This document shows positions 26,828 through 35,827 of a stretch of DNA of 64,000 bases, piece after piece. Made by a program: the position numbers and the translations under genes. Origin of the DNA: an uncultured Lachnospiraceae bacterium (GTDB taxonomy: Bacteria; Bacillota; Clostridia; Lachnospirales; Lachnospiraceae); NCBI GenBank assembly GCA_947626415.1, contig CANQSA010000003.1:96965-160964 (forward strand). Reading direction: 5' to 3'. Every line of letters begins with the position of its first letter. Position 1 is the stretch's first letter. A model generated the notes under the pieces. It did not search any database and was not told the DNA's origin. It worked only from the letters and a program-made list of their open reading frames with translations.

Positions 26828-28316
26828 CCTGTTCTCCTGTATCTGACCGTGTCTCCTGCTTTTTCTCCTTTTCTACCTCAAACCAGAACACCACGCCGCC
26901 TTCCACATTGGCGACGCCGCATTTCTGATTATGCGCGTCCATAACGGCCTTGACGATCGACAGCCCGATCCCGTTTCCGCCGTATTCCCGGGTTCTGGCC
27001 TTATCCACTTTATAGAACTTGATCCAGATGCGGTCTAAGTCCTCTTCCGGAATATGGCTGCCGGAATTGAAAATGGCAACCCGGATATTCTCTCCCTGCT
27101 CCGCCACATCGATCCGGACGGTCTTTTTCTCATCCAGATGATTCAGGGCGTTGGTAATATAATTCGTGATCACCTGCTCGATCTGAAATTCATCTGCCCA
27201 GACATAGATGCTCTTCCGGTTATCAAAAATGATCGTGGCCCCTTTCTGTTCGATCAGGATCGTAGAACGGCTTAGCACGCCGCTGATCACGGAGATCAGA
27301 TCAAACCGTTCAAACGTGATCTGCCCGTTTCCGAATTCCAGTTGATTCAGTTCCAGCAGATTTTTCACCATCTTATTCATCTTATTGGCTTCGTCAATGA
27401 TAACGTCGCAGTAGAATTCCATGCTCTCCGGATCTTCACTGATCCCTTCCTTCAGGCCTTCCGCATAGCCCTGGATCAGAGCGATGGGCGTCTTCAGTTC
27501 GTGGGAGACGTTGGAAAGGAATTCCTTCCGCATATTGTCAATCTCAATTTTCTGGTTAATATCCTTCTGCAGTTCATTATTCGCCGCTTTCAGTTCGGAA
27601 ATCGTGGTTTCCAGCGTACCGGACAATTTGTTCATGCTGGTTCCCAACACGCCTATTTCATCATTCCGGTCCCCCACATATTTCACATCAAAATCAAGCT
27701 CTGACATCTTCTCGGAGATATCCGCCAGCTGCAGGATCGGTTTGGTAAAGTTCTTGGAAATATACCACATGATCACCACGCTTAACGCAATCGCGAGATA
27801 ACTGATATACAGGAAAAACCGGTTGGAAATATTTACGCTCTGCCGGATACTCTCCATCGGGACACGCATAATAAAATAGCTCTCTTCATTCAGAGCGCCA
27901 TACATCTCCAGATACCGGAGTCCGCTTCCGCTATCCGCAATATCTTCAACCTGATTTTCATTGTCGGAAAAATTGATGCTGCCCGATACAATCATATTAA
28001 AAAAGGTTGCCGCCAGCTCCCGATCCCCGTTTCCGGTAGAAAACAATGTCTGCTGATTGGCATTCAGTACCAGCAGGGAAACGCTGGACTGCTCGCAGAT
28101 CTCCTGCAGAACGTCCTGATTCTCCGGATTCAGCAGATTCCTGTCGGTCCGGATAATGGACTGTAACTGATGGTAAACGCTGTTCAGAGCAGCTTCTTTA
28201 TTGCTCTTATAATAGCCTTCCAGAAAGAAGGAGTTTAACAGGATACAAAACATCAACGTGCCGGCTACCATACCTGCCAGTATGATAACCAGCCGTGTGC
28301 GAATCGAATGCAGCAT
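26793..28316 (-). CDS. Sensor histidine kinase (HAMP-containing)
   Basis: 507 residues: membrane helix 1 (~8-30), an extracellular sensor domain (~31-165), helix 2 (~168-185), a HAMP linker, a HisKA domain with the phospho-accepting His in NVSHELKTPIALIQGYAEGL, and a HATPase domain with N-box VITNYITNAL, IFNSGS and the lid YGGNGIGLSIV. A charged tail follows. It is paired with the response regulator by a 1-bp stop/start overlap. The signal is unknown. Confidence 0.95.
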   Translation of the reverse strand: MLHSIRTRLVIILAGMVAGTLMFCILLNSFFLEGYYKSNKEAALNSVYHQLQSIIRTDRNLLNPENQDVLQEICEQSSVSLLVLNANQQTLFSTGNGDRELAATFFNMIVSGSINFSDNENQVEDIADSGSGLRYLEMYGALNEESYFIMRVPMESIRQSVNISNRFFLYISYLAIALSVVIMWYISKNFTKPILQLADISEKMSELDFDVKYVGDRNDEIGVLGTSMNKLSGTLETTISELKAANNELQKDINQKIEIDNMRKEFLSNVSHELKTPIALIQGYAEGLKEGISEDPESMEFYCDVIIDEANKMNKMVKNLLELNQLEFGNGQITFERFDLISVISGVLSRSTILIEQKGATIIFDNRKSIYVWADEFQIEQVITNYITNALNHLDEKKTVRIDVAEQGENIRVAIFNSGSHIPEEDLDRIWIKFYKVDKARTREYGGNGIGLSIVKAVMDAHNQKCGVANVEGGVVFWFEVEKEKKQETRSDTGEQDEARTRARRKQ

Positions 28317-29005
28317 TATTTATCCACCTCAAATTTGTAGCCCATACCCCAGATCGTCTTGATATAATCCGCGTCTTCGCCCAGTTTGTTCCGCAGTTTC
28401 TTCACATGGGTATCAATGGTTCTGGCGTCTCCGAAATAGTCGTAGTTCCAGACGTTATTTAAAATATTCTCTCTGGAAAGCGCCAGTCCCTGATTTTCAA
28501 CAAAATAAACCAGTAATTCAAATTCTTTAAAGCTGAGTTCTACGGTTCTGTCGCCGACCTTTACAATATGCGCGGCCTTATTCAGTTCCAGTGTCCCGGC
28601 TCTTAAAATCTGTTCGGCTCCGATCTTATTGGTTCTCCGCAGGATCGCGTCCACTCTGGCGACCAGGATCTTCGGGCTGAACGGTTTGGAAATATATTCG
28701 TCCACGCCCAATTCAAAGCCCAGCAGCTCGTCCTGTTCGTCGCTCTTGGCCGTCAGCATGATGATCGGGACCTTGGAAAACTTACGGATCTCCCGGCACG
28801 CCTGCCAGCCGTCCATCTTCGGCATCATCACATCCAGGATCACCAGATCGATCTTACTGTCTTTAAAGAAGATCTCGATCGCTTCTTCTCCGTTTTCCGC
28901 CTCTAATACCTTATATTCTTTCTTGACCAGAAAATCTTTTACCAGCTTCCGCATTCTCGGTTCGTCGTCTACCACTAAAATCTTCAGATTCTCCATCGGC
29001 TGCAT
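28316..29005 (-). CDS. OmpR/PhoB-family response regulator
   Basis: 229 residues: a receiver domain with acidic pair D13-D14, phospho-acceptor D58 (VILDVMMPKMDGW) and K-containing SKPFSPKILV, then a winged-helix domain ending YKFEVDK with the DARTIDTHVKKLRNKLG recognition helix. GGAGG lies only 3 nt before the first ATG and 12 nt before a second one (28996), so the true start may be MENLKIL. It is first in a probable operon running through the kinase to ung and beyond. Confidence 0.95.
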   Translation of the reverse strand: MQPMENLKILVVDDEPRMRKLVKDFLVKKEYKVLEAENGEEAIEIFFKDSKIDLVILDVMMPKMDGWQACREIRKFSKVPIIMLTAKSDEQDELLGFELGVDEYISKPFSPKILVARVDAILRRTNKIGAEQILRAGTLELNKAAHIVKVGDRTVELSFKEFELLVYFVENQGLALSRENILNNVWNYDYFGDARTIDTHVKKLRNKLGEDADYIKTIWGMGYKFEVDK

Positions 29006-29130
29006 TTACCTCCTTATCTGTCTTCTTCCGCAAATCTTATGTATAGAATACCAGATTTGACGGAAAAATTCCATAGTTGTAAGGCGGTTCAATAAAAATT
29101 CATATTTATGCCCATGCCGGACAAAAATCC

Positions 29131-29172
29131 CAAAAAAATAAACGGCCGCGGGAATGACTCCTGCAACCGTTA
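29131..29172 (-). terminator. Terminator of the infC-rpmI-rplT operon
   Basis: On the minus strand an imperfect hairpin, AACGG...CCGTT, with further interrupted pairs, is followed by TATTTTTTT, shortly after the rplT stop. Confidence 0.65.
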
Positions 29173-29193
29173 TCTCTTTGATCCGCAATATGC

Positions 29194-29550
29194 TTATGCT
29201 AATTTTGCCTTTGCTGTCTCTGCCAGCTTCGCGAATCCCTCCGCGTCGTTTACCGCCATCTCAGCCAGCATCTTTCTGTTTACCGTAACCTCTGCCAGCT
29301 TCAGGCCATACATAAACTTGCTGTAGGATAAGCCGTTCATTCTTGCTGCCGCATTGATTCTGGCGATCCACAGCTGACGCATCTGGCGTTTTCTCTGCTT
29401 CCGTCCTGCGTAGGAGCTTGCCAGCGCTCTCATAACGGACTGCTTCGCAACCCGGTACTGCTTGCTTCTCGCGCCTCTGTAACCCTTGGCCAGTTTTAAT
29501 ACTCTATTGTGTTTCTTCTTGGCATTCAAGCCGCCTTTAATTCTTGCCAT
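29194..29550 (-). CDS. rplT: 50S ribosomal protein L20
   Basis: 118 residues, the standard length, with the conserved start [20 protein letters not shown] and basic helices. In Firmicutes and enterobacteria L20 also represses its own operon by binding mRNA; the leader found upstream of infC fits that. Third gene of infC-rpmI-rplT. Confidence 0.98.
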   Translation of the reverse strand: MARIKGGLNAKKKHNRVLKLAKGYRGARSKQYRVAKQSVMRALASSYAGRKQRKRQMRQLWIARINAAARMNGLSYSKFMYGLKLAEVTVNRKMLAEMAVNDAEGFAKLAETAKAKLA

Positions 29551-29574
29551 CTTAACTTCCTCCTGTCCTTCTGA

Positions 29575-29772
29575 TTATAGATATGGTAAAATCTTCTTCA
29601 TATTCTTTACATTACTTGCGTCAGTAATGGTAGCTTTCCGAAGATTTCTCTTCCTCTTGGGAGATTTCTTGGTCAGGATATGACTCTTATAGGCTTTCAT
29701 TCTCCTTAACTTGCCTGTCCCTGTCTTCTTAAACCGCTTTGCTGCTGATCTGCTTGTCTTTATTTTTGGCAT
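29575..29772 (-). CDS. rpmI: 50S ribosomal protein L35
   Basis: 65 residues, beginning [20 protein letters not shown] and rich in Lys/Arg as expected. The ATG at 29772 has GGAGG 8 nt upstream; an in-frame extension of six codons is not supported. Middle gene of the operon. Confidence 0.98.
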   Translation of the reverse strand: MPKIKTSRSAAKRFKKTGTGKLRRMKAYKSHILTKKSPKRKRNLRKATITDASNVKNMKKILPYL

Positions 29773-29813
29773 CTTTATGTCCTCCTTCATTTCATTTATC
29801 TTAACTGCACAGC

Positions 29814-30320
29814 TTATCGCTTCTCAGTTAAAAACATCGTCATAGTTCTGCCTTCCATCTTGGCAGGCTTATCGATCACCGCTACATCCTCTAACATTTT
29901 GGCAAAATCGTCCAGCACATGCTTGCTCGTAGCGACATGGGCCATCTCTCTGCCCCGGAACCGGAGAGATACCTTCACCTTATCTCCCTTTGTCAAAAAC
30001 TTCCGGGCATTGTTTGCCTTTGTATTCAGGTCATTCTCCTCAATGTTCGGAGATAAACGCACTTCTTTTACTTCAATGATTTTCTGCTTTTTCCTGGCTT
30101 CCTTTTCCTTACGCGCCTGCTCATAGCGATACTTGCCGTAATCAATGATCTTGCAGACCGGCGGTTTGGCATTCGGAGCGATCTTCACCAGATCCAGCTC
30201 TGCTTCCTGCGCCAGCTTATACGCTTCCTTTGCTGACATGATACCCAGCTGCTCACCATTCTCACCGATCAGACGGACTTCCCTGTCTCTGATCTGTTCA
30301 TTAATCATTAAACCGTTAAT
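29814..30320 (-). CDS. infC: Translation initiation factor IF-3, with ATT start
   Basis: About 168 residues: N-domain [21 protein letters not shown], linker rich in Lys, C-domain [12 protein letters not shown]. The start is taken at ATT (30320-30318), because GGAGG (30334-30330) lies exactly 9 nt upstream; the first ATG (30308) is 21 nt from it. AUU starts on infC are well known and allow IF-3 to limit its own synthesis. Upstream lie a leader with an attenuator and a consensus promoter. Confidence 0.92.
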   Translation of the reverse strand: MNGLMINEQIRDREVRLIGENGEQLGIMSAKEAYKLAQEAELDLVKIAPNAKPPVCKIIDYGKYRYEQARKEKEARKKQKIIEVKEVRLSPNIEENDLNTKANNARKFLTKGDKVKVSLRFRGREMAHVATSKHVLDDFAKMLEDVAVIDKPAKMEGRTMTMFLTEKR

Positions 30321-30344
30321 CGTCGTGCACCTCCAAATACATTT

Positions 30345-30475
30345 GATAAAATTAAAAATGAGCGGACAGAAAGAATCCGCTCATCACAACAAAAGACCTA
30401 AGTCTTACTTCCCTGTTATGAACCGACAGTCACCCGATTGTGCCGCGGTGAGAGGATACCTCTGCTTTCCGTAAC
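30345..30475 (-). ncRNA. infC-operon leader (L20-type) with attenuator hairpin
   Basis: The ~155-nt untranslated leader contains several stems and a GACTTAGGTC element. It ends in a perfect 9-bp hairpin, ATGAGCGGA/TCCGCTCAT (minus strand, 30384-30358), followed by TTTTTAATTTT, that is, a terminator in front of the gene. This arrangement is known for L20 leaders in Firmicutes, where excess L20 favours termination. The family assignment rests on position and layout. Confidence 0.7.
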
Positions 30476-30481
30476 AGTCAT

Positions 30482-30510
30482 AGAATATCATTCCTCTTTG
30501 GGAATGTCAA
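30482..30510 (-). promoter_or_regulatory. Promoter of infC-rpmI-rplT
   Basis: TTGACA (30510-30505), 17 bp, TATTCT (30487-30482). It lies in the last codons and stop of maf, so the translation-factor operon starts inside its upstream neighbour. Confidence 0.8.
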
Positions 30511-31060
30511 GTATTTTTTTCAAAAATTGCCACAGACGGCCGACCGGAAGCCCGACCACATTATTATAATCACCTTCGATCCGTTCTATATAAGCGGCAA
30601 ACCGCCCCTGGATCCCGTAACTGCCGGCTTTATCCATGGGCTCCCCGCTTGCGGCGTAAGCTGCGATCTCTTCCTCCGTCATCGGAAAAACATGGACTCT
30701 GGTCTCCTCTGCAAAACTGATCTCATCTTCCCCGTTTATTATGGTGACGCCGGTAAAAACGCTGTGCGCATTCCCCTGCAGTAGCTTTAACATACGAATC
30801 GCGTCCTCCGGATCCGCCGGTTTTCCCAGGATCCGGCCGTCAAACGCAACGACGGTATCTGCCGACACAATAATGGAATCGGGATACTGCTGCCGGACTT
30901 CTCTCGCTTTCTGCAGCGCCAGCTCCTTCACCGCCGTTTCCGGCACAGAGGTGGAAATGACCTCCTCGCCGACTGCCGGACAGCAGAGAAACGGCACGCC
31001 GATCTGCGTCAGCAGTTCTTTTCTGCGCGGCGATTTTGATGCTAAAATAATGGATTTCAA
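30488..31060 (-). CDS. maf: Maf-family nucleoside triphosphate pyrophosphatase
   Basis: 190 residues. Signature IILASKSPRRKELL at the N-terminus, SADTVVAFDGRILGKP with the catalytic Asp, and GSYGIQGRFAAYIERIEGDY near the end. Maf proteins hydrolyse modified or non-canonical (d)NTPs and can affect septation. Its 3' end contains the infC promoter. Confidence 0.95.
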   Translation of the reverse strand: MKSIILASKSPRRKELLTQIGVPFLCCPAVGEEVISTSVPETAVKELALQKAREVRQQYPDSIIVSADTVVAFDGRILGKPADPEDAIRMLKLLQGNAHSVFTGVTIINGEDEISFAEETRVHVFPMTEEEIAAYAASGEPMDKAGSYGIQGRFAAYIERIEGDYNNVVGLPVGRLWQFLKKILDIPKEE

Positions 31061-31117
31061 TGGTTTTCTCCTGCTCTTATGTATTACGGGCAGCCGCCGG
31101 GCTGCCCGTGTTCTGTT

Positions 31118-31447
31118 TTACGATTGACAGTCGCAGTCAAAGCTCCTGCATTCTGTTTCTGAATAATGGCATGCGCCTTGCCCTGCAATGGTGATTCGAT
31201 CCGCCATGCATCTGCAGTCGTCGTTAAAGCAGCACTTCTGCGCGTCGCACTGTACTTCCACAACAGGCTGCGGATTCATATCGCATTTACAGCTTCCCGT
31301 TACCGTATCCTTTCGTTCCCGAAAGCTCCCGCAGGCGGTCGAATTCGGACGGATCGCGTGCATTCCCTCTACGGAGATGTGTTCCCGACAACAGGAATTA
31401 CTTTTATTGTAGTAACAATTCGTTACTCCACAGGCTAATACCGGCAT
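31118..31447 (-). CDS. DUF1540 protein with two Cys-rich repeats
   Basis: 109 residues with two tandem DUF1540-type modules of four Cys each: CGVTNCYYNKSNSCCREHIS at 6-25 and CDAQKCCFNDDCRCMADRIT at 67-86, each followed by a C-x-SF end. Such Cys-rich proteins probably bind metal; some are spore-associated in clostridia, but no function is assigned. An inverted repeat (ACGGGCAGC/GCTGCCCGT, 31086-31109) follows the gene without a good U tract. Confidence 0.85.
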   Translation of the reverse strand: MPVLACGVTNCYYNKSNSCCREHISVEGMHAIRPNSTACGSFRERKDTVTGSCKCDMNPQPVVEVQCDAQKCCFNDDCRCMADRITIAGQGACHYSETECRSFDCDCQS

Positions 31448-31513
31448 GATTTTTCTCCTTTCCTATTCCTGAACTCAGAAATAGTATTTTCATAATCATA
31501 CCGTTTATGCCTG

Positions 31514-31945
31514 TTACAAATTTCCTTTTCCCGCCATCGATGTAAGCATGGCGTGAAATTCCGGATAGTGTCGCTTCAAAGACAGCAATTTTCCATTTTT
31601 TCTCAAAAATGTATGCGTGCTGGTCCCGACGGCGCGGATCTCTTTGGTGTCGCAGTCCCGGACTTCATAGGAAACCTGCAGTTTTACGCCGGTATACCGC
31701 TCCACACGGACCGCGACTTCTACCTGATCTCCATACCGGACCATTTTCCGGTATTCGCAGGAAACCGACAAGACAGGGATCATAACGCCGGATTCCTCTA
31801 CTTTCCAATAGGGAAATCCCACTTCCGCAAGCATGGCGCATCTGGCGTCTTCAAACCAGCGGATATAATTGGAATGATGCACGATCCCCATGCCGTCCGT
31901 CTCATAATATCGGATCGGTACGGGATAAATTGTCTCCTGATTCAT
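31514..31945 (-). CDS. Acyl-CoA thioesterase, hotdog fold
   Basis: 143 residues of the 4-hydroxybenzoyl-CoA thioesterase/YbgC type. Catalytic D17 in YYETDGMGIVHHSNYIRWFE, then the hotdog strands (VEVAVRVERYTG, KLQVSYEV) and THTFL. Substrate unknown. It follows thrS by 11 bp and is probably cotranscribed. Confidence 0.9.
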   Translation of the reverse strand: MNQETIYPVPIRYYETDGMGIVHHSNYIRWFEDARCAMLAEVGFPYWKVEESGVMIPVLSVSCEYRKMVRYGDQVEVAVRVERYTGVKLQVSYEVRDCDTKEIRAVGTSTHTFLRKNGKLLSLKRHYPEFHAMLTSMAGKGNL

Positions 31946-31956
31946 GGCGGCGCTCC

Positions 31957-33915
31957 TTACTGATTCTCTTCCACTTCGATCTTACGGATCTCCTTAGTCC
32001 GGATCTCCTTACAGATCTGGTCAATAAATTCCTCTACCGGCTTGGTTCCCTCGTCTCCTGCGAACCGGCTTCTGACAGAGACCACGCCTTCCTCTGCTTC
32101 CTTCTGTCCGACAACCAGCATATACGGAATCCGGTCCAGCCGGCTTTCCCGAATCTTAAAGCCCAGCTTCTCGGAACGGGTATCCACAGAACAGTAAATC
32201 CCGTTTTCTTTTAATTTAGCCTCTACTTCGGCAGCATAGTCATGATATTTATCGGAAATCGGCAGGACTCTTACCTGTTCCGGACACAGCCAGGTCGGGA
32301 ATTTGCCCGCATATTTCTCGATCAGCCACGCCAGCGTTCTCTCATAGCAGCCCATGCTGGTTCTGTGAATGATATACGGACGCTTCTTTTCTCCGTTTTC
32401 ATCGATATAATACATATCGAACTGCTCAGCCAGCAGAGCGTCCCACTGGATTGTGATCATCGTGTCCTCTTTGCCGTATACGTTTCTGGCATTGATATCT
32501 ACCTTGGGCCCGTAGAACGCGGCTTCTCCCACATCCTCCGTAAACTCGATCTGCAGTTCATTTAAGATATCCCGGATACTCTGCTCCGTCTGCTCCCAGA
32601 CTTCCGGCTCACCGATATATTTCTCCCGGTTCTCCGGATCCCATTTAGACAGATGATAAGTCACATCTTCCTCAACGCCCAGCGTGGTCAGACAGTATTT
32701 CGCCAATGCCAGACAATCCTTAAACTCCTGTACCATCTGATCCGGTCTCACGATCAGATGTCCCTCGGAAATGGTAAACTGGCGCACACGAGTCAGTCCG
32801 TGCATCTCTCCGGAGTCTTCATTTCTGAAAAGCGTAGAGGTTTCCCCATAACGGCAGGGCAGATCCCGATAGCTCTTCTGACTTGCCTTATATACAAAAT
32901 ACTGGAACGGGCAGGTCATCGGACGCAGGGCATAGACTTCCTTGTCCTTCTCCTCGTCTCCCAGTACGAACATGCCTTCTTTATAATGATCCCAGTGACC
33001 GGACATTTTATACAGATCGGACTTGGCCATCAGCGGCGTCTTGGTCCGCATATAGCCGCGCTTTTCTTCTTCGTCTTCGATCCATCTCTGCAGTCTCTGA
33101 ATGATCTGTACGCCTTTCGGCATGAGCAGCGGCAGGCCCTGTCCGATCACGTCTACCGTGGTAAACAGTTCCATTTCCCGGCCCAGTTTGTTATGGTCGC
33201 GCTTCTTGATATCCTCCAGATGCGCCAGATATGCGTTCAGGTCCTCTTTTTTCGTATAAGCCGTACCGTAAATCCGAGTCAGCATCTTATTCTTCTCGCT
33301 GCCTCTCCAGTACGCGCCGGAAGAGGAGATCAGCTTAAACGCCTTAATCATGCCGGTCTTCATCAGATGGGGCCCCGCGCACAGATCGGTAAACGCGCCC
33401 TGACTGTAGAATGAGATTACCGCGTCTTCCGGCAGATCCCGGATCAGTTCCACCTTATACGGCTCTCCCTTTTCTTCCATATAACAGATCGCTTCTTCTC
33501 TCGGCAGTTCAAACCGTGTGATCTCCGCGTTCTCTTTGATCACCTTCTTCATCTCCGCCTCAATCCGATCCAGATCTTCTCTGGTAAAGGACTGACAGTC
33601 AAAATCATAATAAAATCCGGTATCAATAGACGGACCGATCGCCAGTTTTGCTTCCGGATACAGCCGCTTTACAGCCTCCGCCAGCACATGCGATGTGGTA
33701 TGGCGATATGCCGCTTTTCCCGCCTCACTGTCAAATGTGAGGATATTGACAGCCGCATCCTGCGCTACCACCGTACGCAGATCTACGGTCTTCCCGTCTA
33801 CTTCCCCGACACAGGCCGCTCTTGCCAGACCTTCGCTGATATCCTTCGCAATTTCATACACAGACATAGGCTGCGCATACTCCTTTACGGAGCCGTCTTT
33901 CAATGTGATCTTCAT
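31957..33915 (-). CDS. thrS: Threonyl-tRNA synthetase
   Basis: 652 residues: TGS domain (~1-62), editing domain with HxxxH (HTTSHVLAEA), and class II catalytic core with motif 2 (TRVRQFTISEGH) and motif 3 near IHRTSMGCYERTLAWLIE; the C-terminal anticodon domain contains VLPISDKYHDYA. The ATG at 33915 has GGAG just upstream; nine extra in-frame codons are excluded. Expression is controlled by the T-box upstream. Confidence 0.97.
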   Translation of the reverse strand: MKITLKDGSVKEYAQPMSVYEIAKDISEGLARAACVGEVDGKTVDLRTVVAQDAAVNILTFDSEAGKAAYRHTTSHVLAEAVKRLYPEAKLAIGPSIDTGFYYDFDCQSFTREDLDRIEAEMKKVIKENAEITRFELPREEAICYMEEKGEPYKVELIRDLPEDAVISFYSQGAFTDLCAGPHLMKTGMIKAFKLISSSGAYWRGSEKNKMLTRIYGTAYTKKEDLNAYLAHLEDIKKRDHNKLGREMELFTTVDVIGQGLPLLMPKGVQIIQRLQRWIEDEEEKRGYMRTKTPLMAKSDLYKMSGHWDHYKEGMFVLGDEEKDKEVYALRPMTCPFQYFVYKASQKSYRDLPCRYGETSTLFRNEDSGEMHGLTRVRQFTISEGHLIVRPDQMVQEFKDCLALAKYCLTTLGVEEDVTYHLSKWDPENREKYIGEPEVWEQTEQSIRDILNELQIEFTEDVGEAAFYGPKVDINARNVYGKEDTMITIQWDALLAEQFDMYYIDENGEKKRPYIIHRTSMGCYERTLAWLIEKYAGKFPTWLCPEQVRVLPISDKYHDYAAEVEAKLKENGIYCSVDTRSEKLGFKIRESRLDRIPYMLVVGQKEAEEGVVSVRSRFAGDEGTKPVEEFIDQICKEIRTKEIRKIEVEENQ

Positions 33916-33948
33916 GATTTCTCCATCCTTTCCTGAATTCAAAAATAA

Positions 33949-34195
33949 AAAACCCCACCGATTATATCTCTATAATCAGTAGGGACGTATAGCATCTGAT
34001 ACGCGGTTCCACCCTGCTTGTTTAAAACCACTTCATTTCACGATAACGGTGTGTGGCCGGGCTTGGTTAAAGCCGCTCCGAGGTGGTCTTCCATATCGGT
34101 TCCGTAAGGCGATTCCAGCCTGCACGCCTCTCTCTGTACTTCCCTGACATGTACTCGTCTCATCCATGCGTTTTCAAAAATAATTTTAAAACTAC
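33949..34195 (-). ncRNA. T-box leader of thrS
   Basis: The 3' part holds the T-box core AGGGTGGAACCGCG (minus strand, 34015-34002), then a terminator hairpin (CCCTACTGATTATA...TATAATCGGTGGGG) with a long U tract at 33949-33985. The 5' part forms a long stem I region with AGAGAGAG and GCGTGCAGGC-like elements. A candidate Thr specifier codon ACC lies at 34100-34098 in GGAACCGATATGG. Uncharged tRNA-Thr would bind, form the antiterminator and allow thrS expression. Confidence 0.9.
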
Positions 34196-34201
34196 GCTCT
34201 A

Positions 34202-34230
34202 ATCATAGTGAGTTTTTCCGGATTTGTCAA
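34202..34230 (-). promoter_or_regulatory. Promoter of the thrS T-box transcript
   Basis: TTGACA (34230-34225), 17 bp, TATGAT (34207-34202). A 12-bp direct repeat, CGGAATCCAAAG, occurs at 34241-34252 and 34262-34273 between this promoter and degV; its role is unclear. Confidence 0.85.
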
Positions 34231-34280
34231 GGGCTTTTTACGGAATCCAAAGAAACCTTTGCGGAATCCAAAGCTCTGTT

Positions 34281-35123
34281 TTATACGACGACAACAATCC
34301 CGCCGTCATTGGCGTATACGGTGCTGATCCCGCCTGCCTTTGTGATCAGGATATCTTTAAAATGCCCCAGCCGGCGAAACTTCTCCCGAACCCATTCCGC
34401 CCGTTCCCGGCAGTTGCACTCGGTGATCATTAAAATTTTGTTCTCAGCGTCCACAACCTGCGTGATCACTGTCTCAATCATCTTCTGCAGCGCCTTTTCG
34501 ATCCCGCGCGCCTGTCCCAGTTTGCAGATCAGACCTTCTTTGGTCGCGCCCATCACCGGCTTGATATTGAGCACGCCGGCCATGATCGCCTGCAGATTGG
34601 AAAGCCTCCCGTTCTTCCGAAGCGTTTCCAGTGTTTCAATGACAAAATAGGTGTTCAGCCCATAGCGAAACTCTTCCACTTCCGGTACCAGTTCGGCAAA
34701 GGGCATACCCTGCTGCGCCAGCTCCAAAATCCGACGCGTCACCTGTCCTTCTCCGCAGCAGGCTGAGCAGGAGTTAAACACATAGATCTCTTTATCGTGT
34801 CCGTATTCCTCATAATACAGATTCATTCCCAGTACGGCACTGTTATAAGAACCGCTTAACTGCGCGGATAACGTTACGACATAAACGGCTTCCGCCTCGC
34901 CCCGATAGGCTTCCTTATAAGCGTCCGGAGATGGGCAGGCCGTCTGCGGACCTTCCGCGGAGGCAGCAACCCGTTTTATAAAATCCAGCTGGTCAAAGTT
35001 CTCGTCATCTATGATCTCCGTATCATCCAGACGGATGGTAAGCGGAACCTTTACAATATGCGGATCCGTTTCCAGATAATCCGGCAGATCGCAGCAGCTG
35101 TCTACAACAATTTTAAATCGCAT
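34281..35123 (-). CDS. DegV-family fatty-acid-binding protein (copy 1)
   Basis: 280 residues. DegV/FakB fold: FKIVVDSCCDLPDYLE at the start, ACPSPDAYKEAYRGE with the lipid-headgroup Ser, AVYVVTLSAQLSGSYNSA, and GRLSNLQAIMAGVLNIKPVM. FakB proteins present fatty acids to the FakA kinase; FakA is not in this window. A second paralogue lies at 38197-39078. Confidence 0.92.
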   Translation of the reverse strand: MRFKIVVDSCCDLPDYLETDPHIVKVPLTIRLDDTEIIDDENFDQLDFIKRVAASAEGPQTACPSPDAYKEAYRGEAEAVYVVTLSAQLSGSYNSAVLGMNLYYEEYGHDKEIYVFNSCSACCGEGQVTRRILELAQQGMPFAELVPEVEEFRYGLNTYFVIETLETLRKNGRLSNLQAIMAGVLNIKPVMGATKEGLICKLGQARGIEKALQKMIETVITQVVDAENKILMITECNCRERAEWVREKFRRLGHFKDILITKAGGISTVYANDGGIVVVV

Positions 35124-35198
35124 AATTCCTCTTTTCCCGTAAGCGTTTCAAACCCGCAATCTTCTGCCGGCCGCTCAACGTAGTATTGATTACTACTT

Positions 35199-35227
35199 AT
35201 AATAGCATCTCATACCCTTGCAGTCAA
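35199..35227 (-). promoter_or_regulatory. Promoter of degV copy 1
   Basis: TTGACT (35227-35222), 17 bp, TATTAT (35204-35199). Just downstream is a short palindrome, TAGTATTGATTACTA (35181-35195), near the expected transcript start, a possible operator. Confidence 0.65.
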
Positions 35228-35274
35228 TAGCAAAGATCAGAAATCTTTATCTCCTTTTAAAATTTAAGAAAGAA

Positions 35275-35303
35275 TTGAAAGCGCGCCGGGCTTGTGATAC
35301 ACT
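35275..35303 (+). promoter_or_regulatory. Promoter of the DUF5721-like gene
   Basis: TTGAAA (35275-35280), 17 bp, TACACT (35298-35303), 34 bp before the start codon. Confidence 0.6.
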
Positions 35304-35337
35304 ATTGACAGCATACGGCACGGAAAGGCGGCGTTTT

Positions 35338-35808
35338 ATGATTTCTTTAGAGATTACTGCGATCCGACAGTTTACACAGGATTTATTTATCGGAACCGCA
35401 TTTGATTCTTTTTTGCTGCGGGAGGCTTCTTTTACCACGCTCTGTACCTACGGGATCAGCGGAAGGCTTTCCGCCGGCGCGGAAGAGCTTCGGCAGGAAT
35501 ACCCCTCTGATTTTATCCTCTGGTCCTATGTAAAACCGGTCTGCTTTTCTATGATTAAAGGAAACCGGCTGCCGGAACAGTTTACCATTACACTGCTTAT
35601 GCCGAAGCCGCAGATTGCCGCTTTTATGGAAGGAAACGATACCGGCCTGCTGCCGGAAAATGTGCAGAGCCTTGCGTTAAACATCCGATATGCCCAGAAA
35701 ACACTTACCTGCACTACCGGCACTTCTCTTTCCGTCTTTACGCTGGATAAAACGCTGGAACAGCTCTGGGATACCTATATAAAAAATCTCCTGATTTCTT
35801 ATTTATAA
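35338..35808 (+). CDS. DUF5721-like protein
   Basis: 156 residues beginning MISLEITAIRQFTQDLFIG. Soluble, mixed alpha/beta; features include AFDSFLLREASFTTLCTYGI and FSMIKGNRLPEQFTITLLMP. I associate this pattern with the Lachnospiraceae family DUF5721, function unknown. The ATG at 35338 is close behind GGAAAGG; a 40-codon upstream extension would run through the promoter and is rejected. It ends ~125 bp before htpG. Confidence 0.65.
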   Translation: MISLEITAIRQFTQDLFIGTAFDSFLLREASFTTLCTYGISGRLSAGAEELRQEYPSDFILWSYVKPVCFSMIKGNRLPEQFTITLLMPKPQIAAFMEGNDTGLLPENVQSLALNIRYAQKTLTCTTGTSLSVFTLDKTLEQLWDTYIKNLLISYL

Positions 35809-35827
35809 TTACTTATCATTGTAATTG

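Noticed and set aside
31086..31109. ACGGGCAGC/GCTGCCCGT hairpin as a terminator of the DUF1540 gene
   Set aside because: There is no U tract on the minus strand; the T-rich stretch is on the other side. Mentioned only as an inverted repeat.
32653..33414. A 253-codon open frame antisense to thrS
   Set aside because: It is fully within thrS, with no start signal and composition typical of a shadow frame.
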